The notes beneath the pieces are model-generated. The model was given only the letters and a program-made list of their open reading frames with translations. It did not search any database and was not told the DNA's origin. From NCBI RefSeq assembly GCF_947497935.1, contig NZ_CANMIO010000001.1, positions 186,001 to 250,000 of the forward strand: 64,000 nucleotides of DNA, in the 5' to 3' direction. Positions 56,567 to 64,000 of this stretch are shown one piece after another. Origin of the DNA: an uncultured Shewanella sp. Lineage in GTDB: Bacteria; Pseudomonadota; Gammaproteobacteria; Enterobacterales; Shewanellaceae. Both the position numbers and the translations under genes were made by a program. Positions within the stretch are counted from its first letter, which is position 1. The number at the start of each line of letters is the position of its first letter.

Positions 56567-57395
56567 AGCCCACCACACGATTTTTGTCTCCGGCGGTATC
56601 GCCAGAGTTTTGGTAATTTAACTGTGTGAGGCACAGTTTATGGCGCTTAAGAAGTGGGAATAGCGCGTTGAGGCTTGAGCTGCCACAGGCTTGCTCGGGA
56701 GAAAATGTACCTTGCCCATCTAAAATTTTCAGGCAGGTGATCTTATCGAGGCGAACCGCTTCATCGTATTGATGAAAATGGCTTAAGTCTGTACTGACAA
56801 CGATTAAGGTTTCTTGGCCTCCCCATAAGCACTCTAACAACTCAGCCATGGCATAGGGTTCACTCTCTCCTATCAGCAGTGGAATCAACTTAAACTCCTT
56901 GAGGCAGTGTTGCAGAAAGGGCAATTGCACTTCGAGGCAATGTTCATGCTGATGGGGAAGATCTGAGACGCTAATCAGTTGCTGAGATGCCAACATGTCC
57001 ACGCTGTCGCTATCGATACCAATCTGACCCAAGGGAGTTGCAAAGTATCGACTCTGAGGCAGCGCGGCTCCATGTAGGTAAACGGTATGGGCTGGCCCGA
57101 TTAATACGACTCTCTTTATGGTGTTGGCTAGGGGCTGAATTAAAGCGTAGGCATGAGCAGCAACTTGACCTGAATAGATGTATCCCGCGTGAGGTACAAC
57201 GATGACCTTAATCGAGCCTTGGCCATTGCCTTGTGGTTGTAAAAAGTGATGAGTACTTATTTGCTCAGTTAGATTTGATTGAGCTAGGCACGATGTCGCT
57301 TGGGTCAAATAGGTCTCAAGCATTCGCCTCAGTTCATCAGGATCTCCGGGGTAAAATAGGTTTGCAACGGCAGCTGGACGAATCGAACCGAACAT
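56544..57395 (-). CDS. Memo-family protein
   Basis: A 283-residue protein, part B of the same system. The Memo fold is related to class III dioxygenases. VVPHAGYIYSG and VLIGPAHTVYLHG carry the conserved metal-type His residues and DLSHFHQYDEA a third. The start ATG 57395 is divergent from the radical SAM gene only 73 bases away, so they share a regulatory region. Confidence 0.88.
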   Translation of the reverse strand: MFGSIRPAAVANLFYPGDPDELRRMLETYLTQATSCLAQSNLTEQISTHHFLQPQGNGQGSIKVIVVPHAGYIYSGQVAAHAYALIQPLANTIKRVVLIGPAHTVYLHGAALPQSRYFATPLGQIGIDSDSVDMLASQQLISVSDLPHQHEHCLEVQLPFLQHCLKEFKLIPLLIGESEPYAMAELLECLWGGQETLIVVSTDLSHFHQYDEAVRLDKITCLKILDGQGTFSPEQACGSSSLNALFPLLKRHKLCLTQLNYQNSGDTAGDKNRVVGYASFASR

Positions 57396-57468
57396 AGGCG
57401 GATTAGCTCAAGATTATCGACTAGGCTTTAAGTATAGAACATTGAGATAGCGCCCTTGGGATGTATTT

Positions 57469-58578
57469 ATGCCAACAAACCACGGAGTCAATTCAACTCA
57501 TGATATCGATATTTTCACGGTTAAGACCCAATACTGGCATCGGCTTGATGATGGTCGAGTGCAGTGCGACCTTTGCCCTCGACATTGCCAGCTCAGAGAG
57601 GGAAAACGCGGGGTCTGCTTTATTCGGCAGAATATCGATAATCAGATAGTGCTGACCAGTTATGGCCGCTCTAGTGGTTTCTGCATCGATCCGATTGAGA
57701 AAAAGCCATTAAACCACTTCTATCCAGGCAGCAGCGTGCTCTCATTTGGCACCGCAGGTTGTAACCTTAGTTGTAAGTTTTGCCAGAATTGGGATATCAG
57801 TAAATCGAGAGAGTTCGATACTTTAGGTGCTAAAGCCATGCCTGAGGACTTGGCCTTAACGGCTAAGCGTATGGGCTGCAAAAGTGTGGCGTTTACCTAT
57901 AACGATCCGGTGATCTTTCATGAATATGCAATCGATGTCGCCAAGGCCTGTCATGAATTAGAGATAAACGCAGTAGCCGTTACCGCAGGTTATATCTGCC
58001 CTGAGCCGAGAGTCGAGTTTTTTAAGTATATGGACGCCGCGAATGTCGACCTTAAAGGCTTTACTGAGGATTTTTATCATAAGATCTGTGGTGGTCACCT
58101 AAGTGATGTGCTTGATACTTTACTCTATCTTCGCCATGAGACTCAGGTCTGGTTTGAGCTAACGACCCTGTTAATCCCAGGAGAAAACGATTCTAGCCAA
58201 GAGTTAGAGCGCCAGTGTCGCTGGATAACTGATAACTTAGGTCCCGACGTACCATTGCATTTCAGTGCTTTTCACCCCGATTTTCATATGATGGATAAAC
58301 CAGCCACCCCAGCCTCAACCTTGACCCGAGCAAGAGAGATAGCCCTAGAGCAAGGACTGAACTTTGTCTATACAGGTAACATTCATGACCGCAAGGGGGG
58401 CAGTAGTTATTGTGCGAACTGTAAGGCGTTACTGATAGGCAGGGATTGGTATGAACTGGGCGAATATCACCTCAATAATAGCGGCAAGTGTGATTATTGT
58501 GGCTGCCAACTCCCCGGGCGCTTCGATGGTCCACCACAGCACTTTGGCCGCCGCCGGATCCCCATTTCGATAGCTTAA
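57469..58578 (+). CDS. AmmeMemoRadiSam radical SAM enzyme
   Basis: A 369-residue radical SAM enzyme, part C of the system. CNLSCKFC at 98-105 provides the three Cys for the 4Fe-4S cluster (C98, C102, C105). An extra Cys-rich N-terminal set (CDLCPRHC) and C-terminal sets (CANC and CDYCGC) may bind further metals. The partners AMMECR1 and Memo are encoded just opposite. The substrate is not established. Confidence 0.85.
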   Translation: MPTNHGVNSTHDIDIFTVKTQYWHRLDDGRVQCDLCPRHCQLREGKRGVCFIRQNIDNQIVLTSYGRSSGFCIDPIEKKPLNHFYPGSSVLSFGTAGCNLSCKFCQNWDISKSREFDTLGAKAMPEDLALTAKRMGCKSVAFTYNDPVIFHEYAIDVAKACHELEINAVAVTAGYICPEPRVEFFKYMDAANVDLKGFTEDFYHKICGGHLSDVLDTLLYLRHETQVWFELTTLLIPGENDSSQELERQCRWITDNLGPDVPLHFSAFHPDFHMMDKPATPASTLTRAREIALEQGLNFVYTGNIHDRKGGSSYCANCKALLIGRDWYELGEYHLNNSGKCDYCGCQLPGRFDGPPQHFGRRRIPISIA

Positions 58579-58651
58579 ATAGATGGCTTGAATCTAGCTC
58601 TTGAATCGAACAAGGGCTGGAAACCGTTACGAGTAACAGACGATAAATCAA

Positions 58652-58690
58652 AAAGCCACCTAATATCATTGATTGGTATTAGATGGCTTT
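58652..58690. terminator. Bidirectional terminator after the radical SAM gene
   Basis: AAAGCCA and CTAATA pair with TATTAG and TGGCTTT around one mismatch. It lies between the convergent radical SAM and metalloprotease genes. Confidence 0.8.
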
Positions 58691-58742
58691 GCTTGTCGCT
58701 ATTATGGCGACTTATCGTATAGCTGGTGGATTAGCCGCTGGA

Positions 58743-61709
58743 TTATAGGGGCCAAGCTTGCAGACCATCTACGGCAACCTCTTGTAGATCTAGGCTTAAG
58801 CAGTAATCCCCAGGGTTATAGACGTATACCTTGCTGTCGATAACCGTGAAGTTAAAGCCTGCAACTTGCTCTTTTGCAAGTGGTGTCGTAGCTAAGCCCC
58901 ACATCTGATACATCTGACGATAATCCAACTTAGTCGAGAAGCTCATAGCCACCATCAAGAAGTCATTGTTAGTAATGCTCTTTGCAGCATCCAGGCTATA
59001 TTGACTGAAACCTAGCGGAGCACGCTTCTGAAGCCAGAGCTCTTCCGAGCCCTTAGCCCGTTCAAACTCACGCAATAAGATATGCAACCTAGCGAGCAGA
59101 TGCCAGCCATTTTCAAGCGCGCCGTGTTTTTGCGCTGCAACCATCATCTGTAGCATGGTCGCCATACCGTTTGACCAGCTGGTTAGCTTTGCCGCTTGCA
59201 TATAAGCAAATGGGTCGGCTTGATTCATGCTTGCTTGCAGCACGGCAAACTCATCGTCGATATCTAGGCCCTGGCACGATGGCAGTTTACCGAGTTCGCT
59301 ATAAGCACGGGACTTAGTGTAATAGGAGTATGGGTTGGTCGATGCGTGGCCGTCGTGGCCATCGAAACGCAGGCGCCCCTTTTCTAGTCCGTGGCCGAGT
59401 TCGTGTATATCGCCATGCCCGGTTGGGCTAAATGACCAACCTGCATCATAAGGATTACCGGAACAGCCATAACCACAGGTGGCTTGGTCGGCATTCATAT
59501 GCTTGACGGTGTCGATAGTATCGATTTGCCAGCCTTGGCTCGCGGCAAAATCGGTGATCTCTGCGACTTCATCGATAAACGGTCCCTTAAAACCTGCCAG
59601 TAGGTGCGGGTAGTTATGTACCTGCGTCATTATGGCGGTAGCCATCTTCTCTGGAGTATTCCAAAGTGGCTCGTGTTCCATCGTCTTTTGCATCTTATCG
59701 AGCTTGGAGTGCACCTCGAAATGCGCTGTTGCCAATTCGCTCCAGTCATATTGGTTAGCCGCTAACTCTTGCATAAACAGATTGCCATCCATGCCTTTGC
59801 GCCAGTACGGATGAAGACCTACTTGCTTAAAGTTAAATTGTGTTGCGAGATCTGTTTGGTCAAATCGAACTTGCATCGGGCCGCCATAGGGACTGGTCAA
59901 TTTAATGGTTTCACCGGATTTGACTTCAATATGAGTCGATTGCAGTAACTTAGGACGGTTATAGCCGTTTGTTGCAAACTCGTGGGTTGAGCCTGAGCGC
60001 AGTGTATTGATGAAGACCCAAGTACGAACATCACTGCTGTCATTTCGGGTCACACTAACGGTCTGGCCAGGTAGTGCGTACACGCCTGCCGAGCGGAAGC
60101 CTTTTTTACTTTCGAGGCTCACAGCTTTGTCTGTCGGCGTAATATGACTAAAGTCGCTGCGACTAAAGTTACCGAGATCCTGTTGGACTGCATTAATATC
60201 GCGGTAGTTGTAAACGCTGTGATCGGCATAATAGGCCTTGAGATAGTTTAGGCTATCGGTTGTTGTAACATCCATAGGGTACTGGATTGTTTGGCGATAG
60301 TTGTCACCTAATAAAGTGAGATATTTATAGAGGTCGTAGTTGGGCTCGGCAAAGATATCGACCTTATTGCTTTCTAGGGCTTGGATGTTACTGCGGATAG
60401 CCGAGAGAGCCGGGCGATAGTCATCATTAAACCTGCTATCACAACTGCTGGCACAATTGGCAAGGTTGAAGTCAACTTGCTCACTGTTAAATAAACTTAG
60501 CCATAATTCTTCTTTATCGAGCGCACTGTAGCTGTTAAGCATGGCCGTTGCCGTTGGCCAGTCTGCTTTATCTTGAGAGAAGTAATTACCTGGGCCGCCA
60601 GGGCCCTGCATACCAAAGCCCATTGGATTGAGCACCGTTTGAGTCAAGGGTACGCTATTCCAGCTGTGTAGATGCATATATAGCAAGGCTTGTTTGTCAT
60701 CTTGTATTTGCGCGATAAGTGGCTCAACAGTCTCGATTGAAAATAGTTCTGAAGAACCGGTGATCACAAGTGTCGCTTCGCCTAAGCAAGTTGACAGCGT
60801 GGCTTCATTGCTACAGATTTCAACTTGCCAATTAGGGTAATGCTGCCCAATCCAGTTGTTGATGCGATTAACCGTACTGCCCGCCATTAAGAATAATCTA
60901 ACCTGCTGATTATCTGCCATCGAGGTTTGATCTAGGTTTAGCATCCAGCCGAGTAAACGCTTAAAGCTGGGCTCAAAATTAGCGTTATTACCTTGTTGCA
61001 TGCTGGAAATGATGTCGGTACCAAAGGCGGCATTACGTTGGCCTGCAATATCGTTAGTCGCTGCGAAGGTGAGGCCTTTATTACCTGTGACTATGGCATA
61101 AGCTTTACTGTGAGGGTAGGCGTGTTCGGCGCCCGCTAGTTGGATCATTTGCGAGTGACGGCCTTGGTCATACTCGATTGCATCTTTGTCGTAGATGCTT
61201 TTGATGAGCGTGTCACCCTCAAATCGATATTGTTCAATATGTTTTAGTGCACGATTGACCATTTGCGGCGATAGGTCTTTGACGATACTAGCATCGCCGG
61301 TTTTCATTGCGACGCTAATTTTGTCCTTGAGCTGTAAAGTGAGCTGGTCTGTCGCAGTCTGGTTACTGCTATCGGTAACCGTTAGGCTGAGTGTAACACT
61401 GGTGTCTTGTTCGAGTGCGCTGGCATCTATGGTTACTCCCTCTATGCTAGCGTTTAACAGCGATACTTGGGGGCCTGAGACTTGCTGCCATTTGAATGTT
61501 GAACTGCCTGATGCGTAAATCGTCACATCGGCAGATAATGCAATAAGATTGTCATTCCAGCCGGTTACCGCTTCGCCCAAGTCTACACTTGGTGCTTGTA
61601 CCTTTGGTGGCAAGGTGCCGCCATCGTTGTCATCTGAACTGGTGTCGTCTGATCCACCACAAGCCGATAAGCCTAGTAATATGCAACTCGATAAGAGCCA
61701 ATGCTTCAT
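58743..61709 (-). CDS. ImpA-type metalloprotease lipoprotein (M60-like)
   Basis: A 988-residue precursor with a signal peptide and lipobox LLGLSAC, so Cys17 is lipidated. An Asp-rich linker, a beta-sandwich region (about 40-130) and a long central domain lead to the zinc motif HELGH at 769-773 (gluzincin type). The resemblance is to P. aeruginosa ImpA (about 920 residues), which cleaves next to O-glycans on proteins such as mucin-type glycoproteins. Here substrate and role are inferred. It is divergent from a chemoreceptor gene. Confidence 0.8.
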   Translation of the reverse strand: MKHWLLSSCILLGLSACGGSDDTSSDDNDGGTLPPKVQAPSVDLGEAVTGWNDNLIALSADVTIYASGSSTFKWQQVSGPQVSLLNASIEGVTIDASALEQDTSVTLSLTVTDSSNQTATDQLTLQLKDKISVAMKTGDASIVKDLSPQMVNRALKHIEQYRFEGDTLIKSIYDKDAIEYDQGRHSQMIQLAGAEHAYPHSKAYAIVTGNKGLTFAATNDIAGQRNAAFGTDIISSMQQGNNANFEPSFKRLLGWMLNLDQTSMADNQQVRLFLMAGSTVNRINNWIGQHYPNWQVEICSNEATLSTCLGEATLVITGSSELFSIETVEPLIAQIQDDKQALLYMHLHSWNSVPLTQTVLNPMGFGMQGPGGPGNYFSQDKADWPTATAMLNSYSALDKEELWLSLFNSEQVDFNLANCASSCDSRFNDDYRPALSAIRSNIQALESNKVDIFAEPNYDLYKYLTLLGDNYRQTIQYPMDVTTTDSLNYLKAYYADHSVYNYRDINAVQQDLGNFSRSDFSHITPTDKAVSLESKKGFRSAGVYALPGQTVSVTRNDSSDVRTWVFINTLRSGSTHEFATNGYNRPKLLQSTHIEVKSGETIKLTSPYGGPMQVRFDQTDLATQFNFKQVGLHPYWRKGMDGNLFMQELAANQYDWSELATAHFEVHSKLDKMQKTMEHEPLWNTPEKMATAIMTQVHNYPHLLAGFKGPFIDEVAEITDFAASQGWQIDTIDTVKHMNADQATCGYGCSGNPYDAGWSFSPTGHGDIHELGHGLEKGRLRFDGHDGHASTNPYSYYTKSRAYSELGKLPSCQGLDIDDEFAVLQASMNQADPFAYMQAAKLTSWSNGMATMLQMMVAAQKHGALENGWHLLARLHILLREFERAKGSEELWLQKRAPLGFSQYSLDAAKSITNNDFLMVAMSFSTKLDYRQMYQMWGLATTPLAKEQVAGFNFTVIDSKVYVYNPGDYCLSLDLQEVAVDGLQAWPL

Positions 61710-62110
61710 TCTTTAACACTCCTTTTGCAATTTGCTCACATCTTGAGTTTTTTTCATGTTTAAATCAATTTAATTATCAAAATAACAATAAAAAACAATG
61801 GCTAAGCCGGAATGTTGACGTTGTCATCAATTTGACAACAATCTTGGTGTCCCCCTGTATCAAGGCCAACAGGAAATGGCATTGGCCTAAGGGCTTAATG
61901 ATTAAGGCGACATAGACAGTGAAAGCGAGTGAATTAATCTTACTCTTGTGATTAATATCAATAATTTACATACAGGTTTTATATTTGTGTATCAAATTAG
62001 GGCAATTTCACTATGCTGCTCCGGCAGCATTTTGCCCCTGGTCGGGTAACTGCTTAAGATCTCTTTTGTTTTCATGATTCCATTAATACTCGTGGAGAAC
62101 AGGAATTAGT
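61710..62110. other. Divergent region between metalloprotease and chemoreceptor
   Basis: 401 bases with no gene. An IR of 7-bp arms (GTTGTCA / TGACAAC) lies at 61820-61839, 111-130 bases before the metalloprotease start. A long hairpin at 62000-62037 (GGGCAA, ATGCTGC / GCAGCAT, TTGCCC) lies before the chemoreceptor. Confidence 0.5.
61820..61839. promoter_or_regulatory. Palindrome upstream of the metalloprotease
   Basis: GTTGTCA TCAATT TGACAAC, a perfect 7-bp inverted repeat with a six-base centre. It looks like an operator for a dimeric regulator, but the factor is not known. Confidence 0.45.
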
Positions 62111-63832
62111 ATGTCTGTATCAATAGATCAATTAGGCCATGACGAGATCCGCCAATCCAATTTGGCGCAGTCGAGCTTTACTTCAGTTTTTAAATCGGTT
62201 CGGTTTCAACTTAAATTTATAGTATTTCTAACCGTAATATCATTTTTATTCTTGGGCTATAAAGGCATAACGGGCATGCAAGATGCCGGAGAGTCGATAG
62301 GCGAGCTGCATGCCGAAGGTATGCAGCATAGTATTCGCGCAGGTAAAGTTCTTAATGAATTAGCGACAGCACGTAGTGAGCTGCTATTGGCATTTCAGCA
62401 TGATCCAAGTAGTCAATTTTCTGAAATGCATAACCATCCTCTCACGCAGCATATTAGCCAAGCACAAATGGCTATCGCCATGCTGCATGACATCATCGAT
62501 AATGAGATCTTAGGGGCGAAATTAGATAATGCTGAACGTCTGCAAGTGAATCGATTAAAGAGCCAGCTCGACAGTGTTGTCGCTCAGGGATTTAATCCAA
62601 CTATAGATGCGCTCAAACGAGGAGAGTATGAAGCAGCAAACCGAGTCTTGCTGACAAAGATTAACCCTATGTTTAAGAATATTACTGCTGAGGCGCAATC
62701 ATTCTTAGATCTACAAGTCGTTGGAGGCGAAGAGAGCTTCAAGCGTTTTAATCAAGATATGCAGGTTTACATAACACTTGTGGCGCTCTTCTCTATCGTC
62801 AGCATGTTGGTTATTTCGATTAGCTCGACTTTGATCGTTCGCCGTATGGGTAAGGCAATGACAGAGCTGGAAACGACAGCCGTCGATATTGCTAATGGCG
62901 ATCTCACTAAGCGAATCGAGATCGGTGGTGATGACGAATTCTCGCATATTGCTAACTATGTAAATCAAATTGCCGCGAGGTTTCAACATGCGGTGCAAAA
63001 CACTCATGAGTCTACCGCTCGCTTAGCCAGCGCAGCCGAAGAGAACTCAGTGGTCGCGACCCAAGCTGTGCATAATGTTATTGAACAGCAGCAACAGACT
63101 CAGCAAATAGCAGCGGCTATTCAGCAGTTTACCATAGCGGTACGTGATGTTGCACAAAGCGCAGAGTCTGCAGCGAGTACATCTGAGGACGCAAATAATG
63201 CGGCGCATCAGGGCCAAGTCGTGGTAGGTGAGAGCATCGAGGTGATAGAGACCTTATCTACCGAGATGGATGGCGCGACAGAGGCGATGCAAGTGTTGTC
63301 TAAATCGTCAGATGATATTGGCAGTGTCGTCGATGTCATTCAAGGGATCTCGGAGCAGACTAACCTGCTCGCGCTTAATGCTGCCATCGAAGCGGCACGT
63401 GCGGGTGAGCAAGGCCGGGGCTTTGCGGTTGTCGCCGATGAAGTGCGGGGACTTGCTAAGCGAACCCAAGACTCGACAGAGGAGATCCAGAAGATGATCC
63501 AACGTCTGCAGCAAGGAGCGCGTGACGCTATGTTGATGATGCAACGCGGCACTGAACAGGCGAAATTGAGCGTGGATAAGTCACAGCAAGCCGGTGCAGC
63601 CTTAGTGCAGATCATGGCGAGTATCGAGCAGATTAATCAGTTAAATATTCAGATAGCGACGGCATCGGAAGAGCAGAGCTTAGTAACAGAAGAGATCAAT
63701 CGCAATATCATCAATATCAGTGATATTTCCGATCAGACCGCGGCAGGGGCCGAGCAGGCTCAAGCGGCGACGCTTGAATTAGCTAGCCTTGCTGAAAACA
63801 TGCAGCAAGAGATCACTTATTATCGAGTCTAA
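62111..63832 (+). CDS. Methyl-accepting chemotaxis protein (573 aa)
   Basis: A chemoreceptor with a first membrane helix (about 34-52), a ~160-residue periplasmic four-helix-bundle-like domain, a second helix (about 217-240), HAMP ([19 protein letters not shown]) and a signalling domain with [20 protein letters not shown]. An N-terminal cytoplasmic stretch of about 30 residues is unusual. The ligand is unknown. It has no CheR pentapeptide. Confidence 0.9.
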   Translation: MSVSIDQLGHDEIRQSNLAQSSFTSVFKSVRFQLKFIVFLTVISFLFLGYKGITGMQDAGESIGELHAEGMQHSIRAGKVLNELATARSELLLAFQHDPSSQFSEMHNHPLTQHISQAQMAIAMLHDIIDNEILGAKLDNAERLQVNRLKSQLDSVVAQGFNPTIDALKRGEYEAANRVLLTKINPMFKNITAEAQSFLDLQVVGGEESFKRFNQDMQVYITLVALFSIVSMLVISISSTLIVRRMGKAMTELETTAVDIANGDLTKRIEIGGDDEFSHIANYVNQIAARFQHAVQNTHESTARLASAAEENSVVATQAVHNVIEQQQQTQQIAAAIQQFTIAVRDVAQSAESAASTSEDANNAAHQGQVVVGESIEVIETLSTEMDGATEAMQVLSKSSDDIGSVVDVIQGISEQTNLLALNAAIEAARAGEQGRGFAVVADEVRGLAKRTQDSTEEIQKMIQRLQQGARDAMLMMQRGTEQAKLSVDKSQQAGAALVQIMASIEQINQLNIQIATASEEQSLVTEEINRNIINISDISDQTAAGAEQAQAATLELASLAENMQQEITYYRV

Positions 63833-63861
63833 TACGATTTAAGTATAAAATTTGAGATAAC

Positions 63862-63893
63862 AAAAAGGGCTGTCGATGACAGCCCTTTTTTAT
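63862..63893 (+). terminator. Terminator after the second chemoreceptor
   Basis: AAAAAGGGCTGTC / GACAGCCCTTTTT stem with a GAT loop. A second hairpin (CTCGCTTCC / GGAAGCGAG, 63897-63919) with a T-run follows immediately, so termination is doubled. Confidence 0.9.
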
Positions 63894-63938
63894 TGTCTCG
63901 CTTCCATGATGGAAGCGAGTTTTCAAACTAACGTTATA

Positions 63939-64000
63939 TTAGCCTTCTAGCTTTGCAAGCTCAGCTTTTTGCTCAGTTAGCTTATCCATATCACGCTGGT
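63939..64000 (-). CDS. Coiled-coil protein, C-terminal end only
   Basis: The last ~20 residues (QRDMDKLTEQKAELAKLEG) of a minus-strand protein whose start is beyond the window. The composition, heptad-like with Leu and charged residues, suggests a coiled coil. The family cannot be named. Confidence 0.5.
   Translation of the reverse strand, partial: QRDMDKLTEQKAELAKLEG

Overview
This window reads as a chromosomal segment of a marine gammaproteobacterium, most probably Shewanella. The inference rests on protein sequences and gene order: an E. coli-like AroG, an argR/mdh divergent pair, ispB/rplU-rpmA-obgE, lptD-surA-pdxA-rsmA followed by apaG-apaH, an iron ABC transporter next to a DyP peroxidase, a DUF3019 gene inside a two-component operon, and many chemoreceptors. 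The sequence is mostly housekeeping and moderately AT-rich. I see no rRNA, tRNA, insertion sequence, prophage or CRISPR array.

Layout. 1-6.6 kb: the end of a TPR protein, aroG, an unlisted 58-aa gene, an Atm1-type ABC exporter, two small unknown genes flanking a 13-bp tandem repeat, a periplasmic histidine phosphatase and ferredoxin-NADP reductase. 6.8-12.4 kb: a ferric-iron ABC transporter behind a strong Fur-box match, a DyP peroxidase and a cupin. 12.6-19.5 kb: argR and mdh diverging from a region with two ARG-box-like palindromes, ispB, rplU-rpmA-obgE, yjjP-yjjB-like exporter genes and folA. 19.6-22.2 kb: a small secreted protein and a chemoreceptor with a sigma-28-type promoter. 22.3-31.9 kb: envelope biogenesis and maintenance (lptD-surA-pdxA-rsmA, apaG-apaH, and the divergent amgK-murU-djlA). 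31.9-38.5 kb: a beta-barrel protein, a 2-hydroxyacid dehydrogenase, purT, a YiaW/YiaV-like pair and a Ycf46-like AAA+ ATPase preceded by eight copies of a heptamer.

38.5-50 kb: a DUF4136 lipoprotein, DUF1289, a MipA-DUF3019-RstA-like-RstB-like operon, a YhhY-like acetyltransferase, a tandem universal stress protein, small membrane proteins, an SDR, a VOC protein, an FMN reductase facing a SufR-like regulator, and an RsuA-family pseudouridine synthase. 50-55.5 kb: an acetate-uptake-family transporter with a near-perfect CRP site far upstream, an MFS/POT-like transporter, and lrgAB with a divergent LysR regulator. 55.5-64 kb: a Pmp3-type peptide, the AMMECR1/Memo/radical-SAM trio, a large ImpA-type metalloprotease lipoprotein, a second chemoreceptor and the tail of a coiled-coil protein.

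The most interesting items for follow-up are the AmmeMemoRadiSam trio (conserved but of unsettled function), the heptamer repeat before the AAA+ ATPase, the MipA/DUF3019/two-component operon, the SufR-like regulator with a repeat-rich divergent promoter region, and several very small genes. I did not find a clearly new multi-gene system. Functions are assigned by recognising protein families by eye, without database searches.
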